Below, piece after piece: positions 34,671 to 41,988 of a DNA stretch of 64,000 nt. Positions within the stretch are counted from its first letter, which is position 1; every line of letters begins with the position of its first letter. The notes beneath the pieces were generated by a model. It had not been told where the DNA came from and searched no databases. It saw nothing but the letters and a program-made list of their open reading frames with translations. A program made the translations under genes and the position numbers. The stretch is from Mycobacterium sp. 4858 (GTDB lineage: Bacteria > Actinomycetota > Actinomycetes > Mycobacteriales > Mycobacteriaceae): NCBI RefSeq assembly GCF_900240975.1, contig NZ_LT968776.1:3691216-3755215 (forward strand), given 5' to 3'.

Positions 34671-35579
34671 ATGGCCATCGAGATCGCCCGCCCCAAGCTC
34701 GAAGGAAACGTCGCCGTCGGCGCGGACCGCCAGATCGGCTTCGCCGAATTCGGTGACCCGCAGGGGCGTGCGATGTTCTGGCTACACGGCACCCCCGGCG
34801 CCCGCCGCCAGATCCCGATCGAGGCCCGGGTCTACGCCGAGCAGCACAATATCCGCCTGATCGGCCTGGACCGGCCCGGCATCGGCTCGTCGACTCCGCA
34901 CCGGTACGAGAACATCCGGGCATTCGGCGAAGACCTGCGGACGATCGCGGACACGCTGGGCATCGACAAGATGGCTGTCATCGGCCTGTCCGGCGGCGGC
35001 CCGTACGCGCTCGCGTCCGCCGCGGTGCTGCCCGACCGGGTGGTCGCTCTCGGCGTCCTCGGCGGCGTCGCGCCGTTCCTCGGCGAAGAGGGGATCACCA
35101 GCGGGCTGATGAACCTGGGCAAGCGGGTGGCGCCGCTGCTGCGGCTGGGCGGCGACCCGCTGCGGATCGGCGCGAGCCTGGTGGTCCGGATGGTCCGTCC
35201 GGTCGCGAATCCCGCGCTGTATCTGTACGCCGCGATATCGCCCGAGGGCGACCGGCGCCTGCTGACGCGGCCCGAGTTCGGCGCCATGTTCCTCGACGAC
35301 CTGCTCAACGGCAGCCGCAAGCAACTGGCTGCCCCGTTCAACGACATCATCCTGTTCACCCAGGACTGGGGATTTCGGCTCGACGAGGTCAAGGTCCCCG
35401 TCCGGTGGTGGCACGGCGACAGCGACCACATCGTTCCGTTCGCCCACGGTGAGCACGTCGTGTCGTTGCTGCCCGACGCCGAGTTGTTCGTGTTGCACGG
35501 CGAGAGCCACCTCGGCGGGCTGGGCCGCGGCGAGGAGATCCTGTCCACGCTGACGAAGATCTGGGACGAGCAGGACTGA
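34671..35579 (+). CDS. Alpha/beta hydrolase (Rv1191 type)
   Basis: This 302-aa cytosolic alpha/beta hydrolase shows the oxyanion segment 'FWLHGTPGARR', the nucleophile in 'VIGLSGGGPYAL', a likely acid in 'WWHGDSDHIVPF', and a likely histidine in 'HGESHLGGLG'. It matches Rv1191 from memory, and like Rv1191 lies close to fadD36. Proline iminopeptidase-like, esterase or epoxide-hydrolase-like activity are all possible; the sequence does not decide. It starts at ATG 34671, 46 bp after the CoA-transferase. Confidence 0.85.
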   Translation: MAIEIARPKLEGNVAVGADRQIGFAEFGDPQGRAMFWLHGTPGARRQIPIEARVYAEQHNIRLIGLDRPGIGSSTPHRYENIRAFGEDLRTIADTLGIDKMAVIGLSGGGPYALASAAVLPDRVVALGVLGGVAPFLGEEGITSGLMNLGKRVAPLLRLGGDPLRIGASLVVRMVRPVANPALYLYAAISPEGDRRLLTRPEFGAMFLDDLLNGSRKQLAAPFNDIILFTQDWGFRLDEVKVPVRWWHGDSDHIVPFAHGEHVVSLLPDAELFVLHGESHLGGLGRGEEILSTLTKIWDEQD

Positions 35580-35607
35580 CGTTCCCGGCGCCGGGTAGCC
35601 TGCTGAC

Positions 35608-37026
35608 GTGCTGCTGGCGTCCCTGAATCCCGCGGCGGTCACCGCCACCGACATCGCCGACGCGGTACGCATCGACGGCGTCGTGCTCAGTCGCAGCGAC
35701 CTCGTGGGCGCCGCCACGTCGGTCGCCGAGCGGGTGGGCGGCGCGGACCGGGTCGCGATCTTGGCCACGCCCACCGCGGCGACGGTGCTCGCGGTGACCG
35801 GGTGCCTGATCGCCGGCGTCCCGTTCGTTCCGGTGCCCGCCGACGTCGGAGTCGGCGAACGCCGGCACATGCTGACCGATTCGGCGGCGCAGGCCTGGCT
35901 CGGTCCCGTGCCGGACGAGTCGGAGGGCCTGCCGCACATCCCGGTGCGTTTACACGCCCGGTCCTGGCACCGCTACCCCGAGCCGTCGCCCGACGCCACC
36001 GCGATGATCATCTATACCTCCGGTACCACCGGCCTGCCCAAGGGTGTGGTGCTGAGCCGCCGCGCGATCGCGGCCGACCTCGACGCCCTGGCGGAGGCCT
36101 GGCAATGGACGGCTGACGACATGCTGGTGCACGGCCTGCCGCTGTTTCACGTGCACGGGCTGGTGCTGGGATTGCTCGGGTCGCTGCGGGTGGGAAATCG
36201 CTTCGTGCACACCGGCAAACCGACGCCCGCGGGCTACGCCCAGGCGGCCGAGGCCGGCGGCACGCTGTTCTTCGGCGTCCCCACGGTGTGGTCGCGGGTG
36301 GCGGCCGACGAGGCGGCCGCGACGGCGCTGCGCCCGGCGCGGCTGCTGGTCTCGGGCAGCGCGCCGCTGCCGGTGCCGGTATTCCGGCGGCTGGTCGAGC
36401 TCACCGGCCACGAGCCGGTCGAACGGTACGGCGCCTCCGAATCGCTGATCACCCTGTCGACCCGCGCGGACGGCGAGCGACGCCCCGGATGGGTGGGCCT
36501 CCCGCTGACCGGCGTGCAGACCAGGCTGCTCGACGACACCGGCGCGGAGGTGCCCCACGACGGGGAAACCGTTGGCAAGCTTGAGGTTCGGGGCCCGATG
36601 ATGTTCGACGGTTACCTCAACCGTCCGGGGGCCACGGCCGAGGCGTTCGACGCCGGCGGCTGGTATCGCACCGGCGACGTCGCGGTCATCGACGGCGGGG
36701 GCATGCATCGCATCGTGGGCCGCGAGTCGGTCGACCTGATCAAGTCCGGTGGCTACCGGATCGGCGCCGGCGAGATCGAAACGGCGTTGCTCGGACACCC
36801 CGGCGTGCGGGAGGCGGCCGTCGTGGGGATGCCGGACGCGGACCTGGGCCAGCGCATCGTCGCGTTCGTCGTCGGTGCGGCCGACCTGAATCCCGACGAC
36901 CTGATCGACTTCGTCGCCAACGAGCTGTCGGTGCACAAGCGGCCGCGCGAGGTCCGCCTCGTCGAGGCGCTGCCCCGCAACGCGATGGGCAAGGTGCTCA
37001 AGAAGCAGCTGTTGACCGAGGGCTGA
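35608..37026 (+). CDS. fadD36: Acyl-CoA synthetase FadD36
   Basis: This 472-aa AMP-forming ligase has 'IIYTSGTTGLPKGVVLSRR', 'VERYGASESL', 'WYRTGDVA', 'GRESVDLIKSGGYRIGAGEIE' and the catalytic lysine in 'RNAMGKVLKK'. The length and sequence match FadD36 (Rv1193), and the short N-terminal domain is like that of malonyl/methylmalonyl-CoA synthetases, so a short dicarboxylate substrate is possible. GTG 35608 lies 6 nt after TAGCCT (35596-35601), a leaderless start. In M. tuberculosis the next genes are PE/PPE, IS and esx genes (Rv1194c-Rv1199c); here they are absent and the transporter follows directly. Confidence 0.92.
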   Translation: MLLASLNPAAVTATDIADAVRIDGVVLSRSDLVGAATSVAERVGGADRVAILATPTAATVLAVTGCLIAGVPFVPVPADVGVGERRHMLTDSAAQAWLGPVPDESEGLPHIPVRLHARSWHRYPEPSPDATAMIIYTSGTTGLPKGVVLSRRAIAADLDALAEAWQWTADDMLVHGLPLFHVHGLVLGLLGSLRVGNRFVHTGKPTPAGYAQAAEAGGTLFFGVPTVWSRVAADEAAATALRPARLLVSGSAPLPVPVFRRLVELTGHEPVERYGASESLITLSTRADGERRPGWVGLPLTGVQTRLLDDTGAEVPHDGETVGKLEVRGPMMFDGYLNRPGATAEAFDAGGWYRTGDVAVIDGGGMHRIVGRESVDLIKSGGYRIGAGEIETALLGHPGVREAAVVGMPDADLGQRIVAFVVGAADLNPDDLIDFVANELSVHKRPREVRLVEALPRNAMGKVLKKQLLTEG

Positions 37027-37102
37027 GCGCTTAGGCGACACGCAGCGTTTTGCCAGCTTTTCCGTCGAGCGTGACGGCGAACCTTCACCTACCGTCGTAG
37101 TC

Positions 37103-38431
37103 GTGACGGAACTGCCGACGGTTGTGGCCGGACCCGGCCGCACGCCCATGCGGCGGGTCGCGGCCGCCTGCCTGGTCGGCTCGGCGATCGAGTACTACGA
37201 CTTCCTCATCTACGGCACCGCGGCGGCGCTGGTGTTCCCGACGGTGTTCTTTCCGCGACTCGGTTCGACGCTGGGCATCGTCGCTTCGATGGCGACGTTC
37301 GCGACGGCGTTCCTGTCCCGGCCGCTGGGTGCCGCCGTGTTCGGATACTTCGGCGACCGGCTGGGCCGCAAGAAGACGCTGATCGCCACGCTGCTGATCA
37401 TGGCGGTCTCAACCGTCAGCGTCGGGCTGGTGCCCAGCACGGCCGCCATCGGTGCGGCCGCCCCCTTGATCCTGATCGTGTTGCGGCTGCTGCAGGGGTT
37501 CGCCGTCGGCGGCGAATGGGCGGGGTCGGCGCTGCTGAGCGCCGAATACGCGCCCGCCGGCAAGCGGGGCCGCTACGGCATGTTCACCCTGCTCGGCGCC
37601 GGCACCGCCTCCGTGCTCGCCAGCGTGACCTTCTTGGGCGTCAACTTCAGCATCGGGGAAAACAGCGCCGCGTTCATGCAGTGGGGATGGCGGCTGCCGT
37701 TCCTGTTCAGCGCGGCGCTGATCGGGATCGCGCTGTACGTGCGGGTCAACATCGACGAAACCCCGGTGTTCGCCGAGGAAAAGGCGCGCGACCTGGTCCC
37801 CAAGGCGCCGCTCGGGGAGGTGTGGCGCCTGCAGCGCCGCGAGATCGTGCTGGCCGGCGGCAGCCTGCTGGGCGGATTCGGTTTCGGCTACCTGGGTCAC
37901 ACCTATCTGCTCATCTACGCCAATTCGCACCTCGGGTACACGCGGGGCTTCATCTGGTCGGTGGGCGCGCTGACCGGGCTGGTCAGCATCGCGACGGTCG
38001 CGGCCTCGGCCACGCTGTCCGACCTGGTCGGACGCCGCCGCCTGATGCTGCTGGGCTGGTCGCTCCTGTTGCTCTGGGCGTTCGTGGTGATGCCGCTGCT
38101 GAACACCCGCAACCCGGCGCTGTACGTGGTTGCCGTCGTCGGCATGGCGATCGGTGCGGCGATCGGCTCCGGACCCACCGCCGCCTTCATTCCGGAGCTG
38201 TTCGCCACCCGTTACCGCTACAGCGGATCGGCGCTGGCCCTCAACCTCGCCGGAGTCGTCGGCGGGGCTCTGCCGCCGCTGCTCGCCGGGACGCTCCTGG
38301 CGACGTATGGCAGCTGGGCGATCGGCGCGATGCTGGCCGCGCTGACGTCGGTCGGGCTGGTCTGCACCTACCTGCTGCCGGAAACCAACGGCACGACGCT
38401 CGGGTCCCGCTTCGAAGAGGTGCCCCGGTAG
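37103..38431 (+). CDS. MFS transporter, metabolite:H+ symporter family (Rv1200 type)
   Basis: This 442-aa inner-membrane protein has 12 predicted helices and the MHS-subfamily marks 'AIEYYDFLIYG' in helix 1 and 'FGDRLGRKKTL' in loop 2-3 (the MFS signature), repeated in weaker form as 'SDLVGRRRLM' in the second half. It imports organic acids or related metabolites with protons, as do ShiA- and ProP-type proteins; the substrate is unknown. GTG 37103 lies 7 nt after TACCGT (37090-37095), a leaderless start. Its TAG ends one base before the convergent dapD stop. Confidence 0.88.
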   Translation: MTELPTVVAGPGRTPMRRVAAACLVGSAIEYYDFLIYGTAAALVFPTVFFPRLGSTLGIVASMATFATAFLSRPLGAAVFGYFGDRLGRKKTLIATLLIMAVSTVSVGLVPSTAAIGAAAPLILIVLRLLQGFAVGGEWAGSALLSAEYAPAGKRGRYGMFTLLGAGTASVLASVTFLGVNFSIGENSAAFMQWGWRLPFLFSAALIGIALYVRVNIDETPVFAEEKARDLVPKAPLGEVWRLQRREIVLAGGSLLGGFGFGYLGHTYLLIYANSHLGYTRGFIWSVGALTGLVSIATVAASATLSDLVGRRRLMLLGWSLLLLWAFVVMPLLNTRNPALYVVAVVGMAIGAAIGSGPTAAFIPELFATRYRYSGSALALNLAGVVGGALPPLLAGTLLATYGSWAIGAMLAALTSVGLVCTYLLPETNGTTLGSRFEEVPR

Positions 38432-38432
38432 C

Positions 38433-39377
38433 TCAGTTGGCGTGCAGGTCCTCGTTGAGGGCGATGCCCTGACCGCCGCGGGCCACGACCTCGACGGCTC
38501 CGGTGACCGAATTGCGGCGGAACAGCAGGTTGTTGCCGCCGGACAGCTCGGACGCCTTGAGCACCTGACCGTCGGGAGTGGCGACCTTGGTGCCCGCGGT
38601 CACGTACAGGCCGGCTTCGACGACGCAGTCGTCGCCCAGGGAGATGCCCAGCCCCGCGTTGGCGCCGAGCAGGCACCGCTTGCCGATCGATATGACCTCG
38701 GTGCCCCCGCCGGACAGCGTGCCCATGATGGACGCGCCGCCGCCGATGTCCGACCCGTCGCCCACCACCACGCCGGCGGAGATGCGGCCCTCGACCATCG
38801 ACGCGCCCAGCGTGCCGGCGTTGTAGTTGACGAAGCCCTCGTGCATCACCGTCGTCCCCGGCGCCAGGTGCGCGCCCAGCCGCACCCGGTCGGCGTCGGC
38901 GATGCGCACGCCGGTGGGCACGACGTAGTCGACCATGCGCGGGAACTTGTCGATGCCGTAGACGGTCACCGGGCCGTGCCGGCGCAGCCGCGCCCGCACC
39001 GCCTCGAACCCGTCGATCGCGCACGGCCCGCGGTTGGTCCACACGACATTGGTCAATACTCCGAACAGGCCGCCGGCGTTCAGCCCATGCGGCGCCACCA
39101 ACCGATGCGACAGCAGATGCAGCCGCAGGTAGGCGTCGTAGGCGTCGGCGGCCACGTCGTCGAGCGAGCCGATGACCGTGCGCACGGCGACGCTCTCGGT
39201 GCCGCGGTCGTCGTCCCGGCCGACGAGCGCGGCCAGCTCCGGGGGCGCATCCGACGGGGCCAGGCGTGACGTGCCGCCGGTGCCCGATTCGGTCAGTTCC
39301 GGTGCGGGAAACCACGTGTCGAGGATCGATCCGTCGGCGGCCAGCGTCGCCAGCCCGATGCCTACAGCTCCAGTCAC
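38433..39377 (-). CDS. dapD: Tetrahydrodipicolinate N-succinyltransferase
   Basis: This 314-aa acyltransferase transfers succinyl from succinyl-CoA to tetrahydrodipicolinate in DAP/lysine synthesis. The left-handed beta-helix is visible as repeated hexapeptide turns from ~residue 170 ('VRLGAHLAPGTTVMHEGF', 'GASMVEGRISAGVVVGDG', 'DIGGGASIMG', 'RCLLGANAGLGISLGDDC'), with the active-site loop in 'EGFVNYNAGT'. It is the Rv1201c type of DapD, longer than the enterobacterial one. The start is GTG 39377, 7 nt after TAACCT. It is divergent from dapE, and the two promoters share a 45-bp gap. Confidence 0.95.
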   Translation of the reverse strand: MTGAVGIGLATLAADGSILDTWFPAPELTESGTGGTSRLAPSDAPPELAALVGRDDDRGTESVAVRTVIGSLDDVAADAYDAYLRLHLLSHRLVAPHGLNAGGLFGVLTNVVWTNRGPCAIDGFEAVRARLRRHGPVTVYGIDKFPRMVDYVVPTGVRIADADRVRLGAHLAPGTTVMHEGFVNYNAGTLGASMVEGRISAGVVVGDGSDIGGGASIMGTLSGGGTEVISIGKRCLLGANAGLGISLGDDCVVEAGLYVTAGTKVATPDGQVLKASELSGGNNLLFRRNSVTGAVEVVARGGQGIALNEDLHAN

Positions 39378-39384
39378 GGCGGTC

Positions 39385-39415
39385 AGGTTACTTGCCGCTC
39401 GGCAGCGGATAACCT
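39385..39415. promoter_or_regulatory. Back-to-back leaderless promoters of dapD and dapE
   Basis: TAACCT occurs on the minus strand at 39390-39385, 7 nt before the dapD GTG, and on the plus strand at 39410-39415, 7 nt before the dapE GTG. Both match the TANNNT -10 consensus at the distance that puts the transcription start on the start codon. There is no Shine-Dalgarno site on either side. Confidence 0.6.
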
Positions 39416-39422
39416 GGGACCC

Positions 39423-40487
39423 GTGCTGGACTTGCGCGGGGATCCGATCGAGCTGGCCGCGGCGTTGGTCGACATCCCCAGCGAATCGCGCGACGAGGCG
39501 CGGCTGGCCGACGAGGTCGAGGCGGCGTTGCGGGCCCAGACTTCCGGGTTCGAGATCGTGCGCAACGGCAACGCCGTCCTGGCGCGCACCCGCCGCCAGC
39601 GGCCGTCGCGGGTGCTGCTGGCCGGACACCTGGACACCGTCCCGGCCGCCGGCAACCTGCCCAGCCGCCGCGAGGGCGGCGACCTGTACGGATGCGGGGC
39701 CGCGGACATGAAATCGGGCGACGCGGTCTTCCTGCATCTGGCCGCCACCGTGGCCGAACCCGTGCACGACCTGACGCTGGTGTTCTACGACTGCGAGGAA
39801 ATCGACGCCGCGGCAAACGGTTTGGGCCGCATCGAGCGCGAGCTGCCGGACTGGCTGTCCGCCGACGTGGCTATCCTGGGCGAACCCACCGGCGGCTACA
39901 TCGAGGCCGGCTGCCAGGGCACGCTGCGCGTCGTGATCTCGGCCGCCGGCACCCGCGCCCACTCGGCGCGAGCGTGGCTGGGCGACAACGCGATTCACAA
40001 GCTGGGCGCCGTCCTGGACCGGCTGGCCGCCTACTCCGCGCGCAGCGTGGACATCGACGGGTGCGTATATCGCGAGGGCCTGTCCGCGGTGCGCATCGAC
40101 GGCGGCGTCGCGGGCAACGTGATCCCCGACGCCGCCGCGGTCACGGTCAACTTCCGCTTCGCCCCCGACCGCTCGGCGACCGCCGCGCTGCAGCACGTGC
40201 ACGAGGTGTTCGACGGGCTCGACGTGCGAATCGAGCAGACCGACGCCGCCGCGGGCGCCATGCCCGGGCTGTCCCAGCCCGCGGCCAAGGCCCTGGTCGA
40301 GGCCGCCGGGGGGCAGGTGCGGGCGAAGTACGGGTGGACCGACGTCGCGCGGTTCGCGGCGCTGGGCATCCCGGCGGTCAACTTCGGGCCGGGCGACCCG
40401 AACCTGGCACACAAGCGCGACGAGAGCGTCCCGGTCGCCAACATCACCGCCGCGGTGGCCATGCTGCGCGGCTACCTCGCCGGGTAG
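39423..40487 (+). CDS. dapE: Succinyl-diaminopimelate desuccinylase
   Basis: This 354-aa M20-family metallohydrolase removes succinate from N-succinyl-LL-DAP. Zinc ligands and catalytic residues are in 'LLAGHLDTVPAAG' (His and Asp), 'CGAADMKSGDAVF' (bridging Asp), 'YDCEEIDAAANG' (catalytic Glu-Glu) and 'NFGPGDPNLAHKRDE' (C-terminal His). The dimerisation lid domain lies between residues ~165 and 275. It starts at GTG 39423 with a leaderless signal. With dapC and dapD in this window the succinylase branch is well covered; it is the Rv1202 orthologue. Confidence 0.94.
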   Translation: MLDLRGDPIELAAALVDIPSESRDEARLADEVEAALRAQTSGFEIVRNGNAVLARTRRQRPSRVLLAGHLDTVPAAGNLPSRREGGDLYGCGAADMKSGDAVFLHLAATVAEPVHDLTLVFYDCEEIDAAANGLGRIERELPDWLSADVAILGEPTGGYIEAGCQGTLRVVISAAGTRAHSARAWLGDNAIHKLGAVLDRLAAYSARSVDIDGCVYREGLSAVRIDGGVAGNVIPDAAAVTVNFRFAPDRSATAALQHVHEVFDGLDVRIEQTDAAAGAMPGLSQPAAKALVEAAGGQVRAKYGWTDVARFAALGIPAVNFGPGDPNLAHKRDESVPVANITAAVAMLRGYLAG

Positions 40488-40634
40488 TCCGATGCAGCAA
40501 AGGTGATTCGTGGCCGAGCGATGGATCACCGTCAGCTCAGCGCCCGTCTGGGCTGGCCGATCGACTTCTGGCATGACGGCAAGTACTGGTTGCGCGTCGG
40601 CGCGACTAACCCAAATCTGTTACGCGCCTTGTGG

Positions 40635-40771
40635 CTAACTTGCCGAGACCGGCGTAGGAGTACGCGTCAGGGCGTAGTGACCGCTCATTTCGGAAGCGGA
40701 CGCGGGCGATGGGGCGCCGACGGCCGCGGCGCCGAGGGCGACGGCTAGGCGAGAATTCGCGTGGCGTTCAT
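40635..40771 (-). pseudogene. Remnant of a small secreted-protein gene, frameshifted inside the signal peptide
   Basis: A textbook ribosome-binding site (GGAGGA, minus strand 40783-40778) lies 6 nt before ATG 40771, but the frame stops after 'MNATRILA'. The overlapping frame then reads 'LAVALGAAAVGAPSPASAS', exactly the hydrophobic core and cleavage region of a signal peptide, followed by 'EMSGHYALTRTPTPVSAS' and a stop at 40635. Restoring one base joins the two into a normal signal peptide with a short mature part, so a frameshifted, decaying gene is likely. The rest of the 40488-40885 gap shows no intact gene. The mature part is too short to assign. Confidence 0.5.
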
Positions 40772-40885
40772 TTCTGATCCTCCAATACGGTGTTTGGAAA
40801 ATCATGACGACCCGCCTGCTCCTAAGCGATAGTCAATGTTGGAAACTGTCGCGCGGGTGTACGGAGCCGGCTAACTAGATTCCGT

Positions 40886-41269
40886 TTACGTATTGCAGGC
40901 TGATTCCCATTTCAGTCCGCCCGCCCTCATCGCGTCCTGGTTCGCGGCGTCTGCTGTCGGTCCCACTCCGGTGGTGCCGTCACTCGCGAGCGCGATGCAG
41001 AGGGGGGCGCCGGGTCCGCCGGTTGTAATCACTATGTGACAACCGGGGCCTTTTGAATTGCACCCATTTATCGCCACCGCGTTCGCCGCGTCCTGCGTTG
41101 GGTAGTTCCGCGCCCACCAGGCCCACCCAAGGTCGCCCGTGGCAGCTATGGCCGCGTAACAGTTGGGTTCGGTGCATTGGTCGGCGATCGCCGATGGTGC
41201 AGCCAGGACTGACTGAGCAAACGCCGTCGTGGCGATAAGACCTGTGGTGGCGACGAATTTGATGTTCAT
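40886..41269 (-). CDS. Secreted DUF4189-family protein
   Basis: This 127-aa protein has a signal peptide (residues 1-29, ending 'SAIA' before 'DQCTEP'), so the mature form is about 98 aa with six cysteines, probably disulfide-bonded. The mature region ('YAAIAATGDLGWAWWARNYP', 'AANAVAINGCN') is the DUF4189 pattern, shared with M. tuberculosis Rv1269c and Rv1813c, whose biochemical role is unsettled. GAGGAGGGG lies just upstream of ATG 41269. Codon use is less GC-biased than the core genes. It is next to another small secreted protein and a broken one. Confidence 0.82.
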   Translation of the reverse strand: MNIKFVATTGLIATTAFAQSVLAAPSAIADQCTEPNCYAAIAATGDLGWAWWARNYPTQDAANAVAINGCNSKGPGCHIVITTGGPGAPLCIALASDGTTGVGPTADAANQDAMRAGGLKWESACNT

Positions 41270-41554
41270 AACCCCTCCTCTCATTCGAGCCGACCACATT
41301 CACGTGTGCGGCGGATAGGGACCAAAGTCCTTTGCCGTGGCGGCAACGCAACAAACCAGCCGATAACTGAGGGCTTAAATAGAAAGATTCCAGAATCGCC
41401 GGATGGTTCACACCGGTTTTGCTGGGGAAAGTGGTGCCGATCCAATTGCATTTGGCAGACAAAATGGGGACGAGGGCGGCGTGCGGTGGGCGTAGATCGC
41501 GCTGTCAAGCTTATTGTCGGGTTGCTGGCCGGGCCAGCAATGTACACTGAGCGC

Positions 41555-41773
41555 ATGAGTTTCAAGAAGACAATCGTGACCAGCACTCTCGTAGTCGCGG
41601 CTGGACTGGCATTGGCACCTGCTGCTACTGCCGATCCTGCACCGCAGCCAAATCCCGGCGTTCAAATTTCGCAGTCGGGTCCATCAGCGCCGGCCCCGGC
41701 GAAGCAGCACCCCATGCTGGGCACGAAAGAGTCCGCCAATACGGGAAGTGATCACAACCCAGCCCTTCCTTGA
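41555..41773 (+). CDS. Small secreted proline-rich peptide
   Basis: This 72-aa product has a clear signal peptide ('MSFKKTIVTSTLVVAAGLAL', cleavage after 'PAATA' before 'DPAPQP') and a mature part of about 46 residues that is rich in Pro, Ser and Ala with no cysteine, probably unfolded. I do not recognise a family. ATG 41555 is preferred; ATG 41540 in frame would add five residues. A strong intrinsic terminator follows 80 bp downstream, which supports a real short transcript. The 285 bp upstream (41270-41554) hold no other supported gene and would contain the promoters of this and the DUF4189 gene. Confidence 0.7.
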   Translation: MSFKKTIVTSTLVVAAGLALAPAATADPAPQPNPGVQISQSGPSAPAPAKQHPMLGTKESANTGSDHNPALP

Positions 41774-41854
41774 GCGTCCTCGACGCCCGAAAACGGCCGA
41801 CTGGTCACCGAGGCTGGCCGATAGAGCAATGCCCCTCGGTGTGATCGCTGAGGT

Positions 41855-41892
41855 AGACGCCCCCGGCGCGGGCCGGAGGCGTCTGCTTTTTT
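41855..41892 (+). terminator. Intrinsic transcription terminator
   Basis: AGACGCC (41855-41861) pairs with GGCGTCT (41878-41884) around a GC-rich loop that can pair further (CCGG with CCGG), followed by six Ts at 41887-41892. The T-run is only on the plus strand, so it ends the small secreted-peptide transcript. Classical U-tract terminators are uncommon in mycobacteria. Confidence 0.85.
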
Positions 41893-41988
41893 GGTGCTGA
41901 TCCAGACCATCGCAATGCCCAAGGTCCACGGTGGGATCGACTCCGCCCGTAGCACAACCGGACCGCCGCTGATGTGACTCTCAGCGGG

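Noticed and set aside
40503..40748. 81-codon plus-strand frame after dapE
   Set aside because: Arg/Gly-rich end, no ribosome-binding site, and it lies opposite the better-supported frameshifted secreted-protein remnant.
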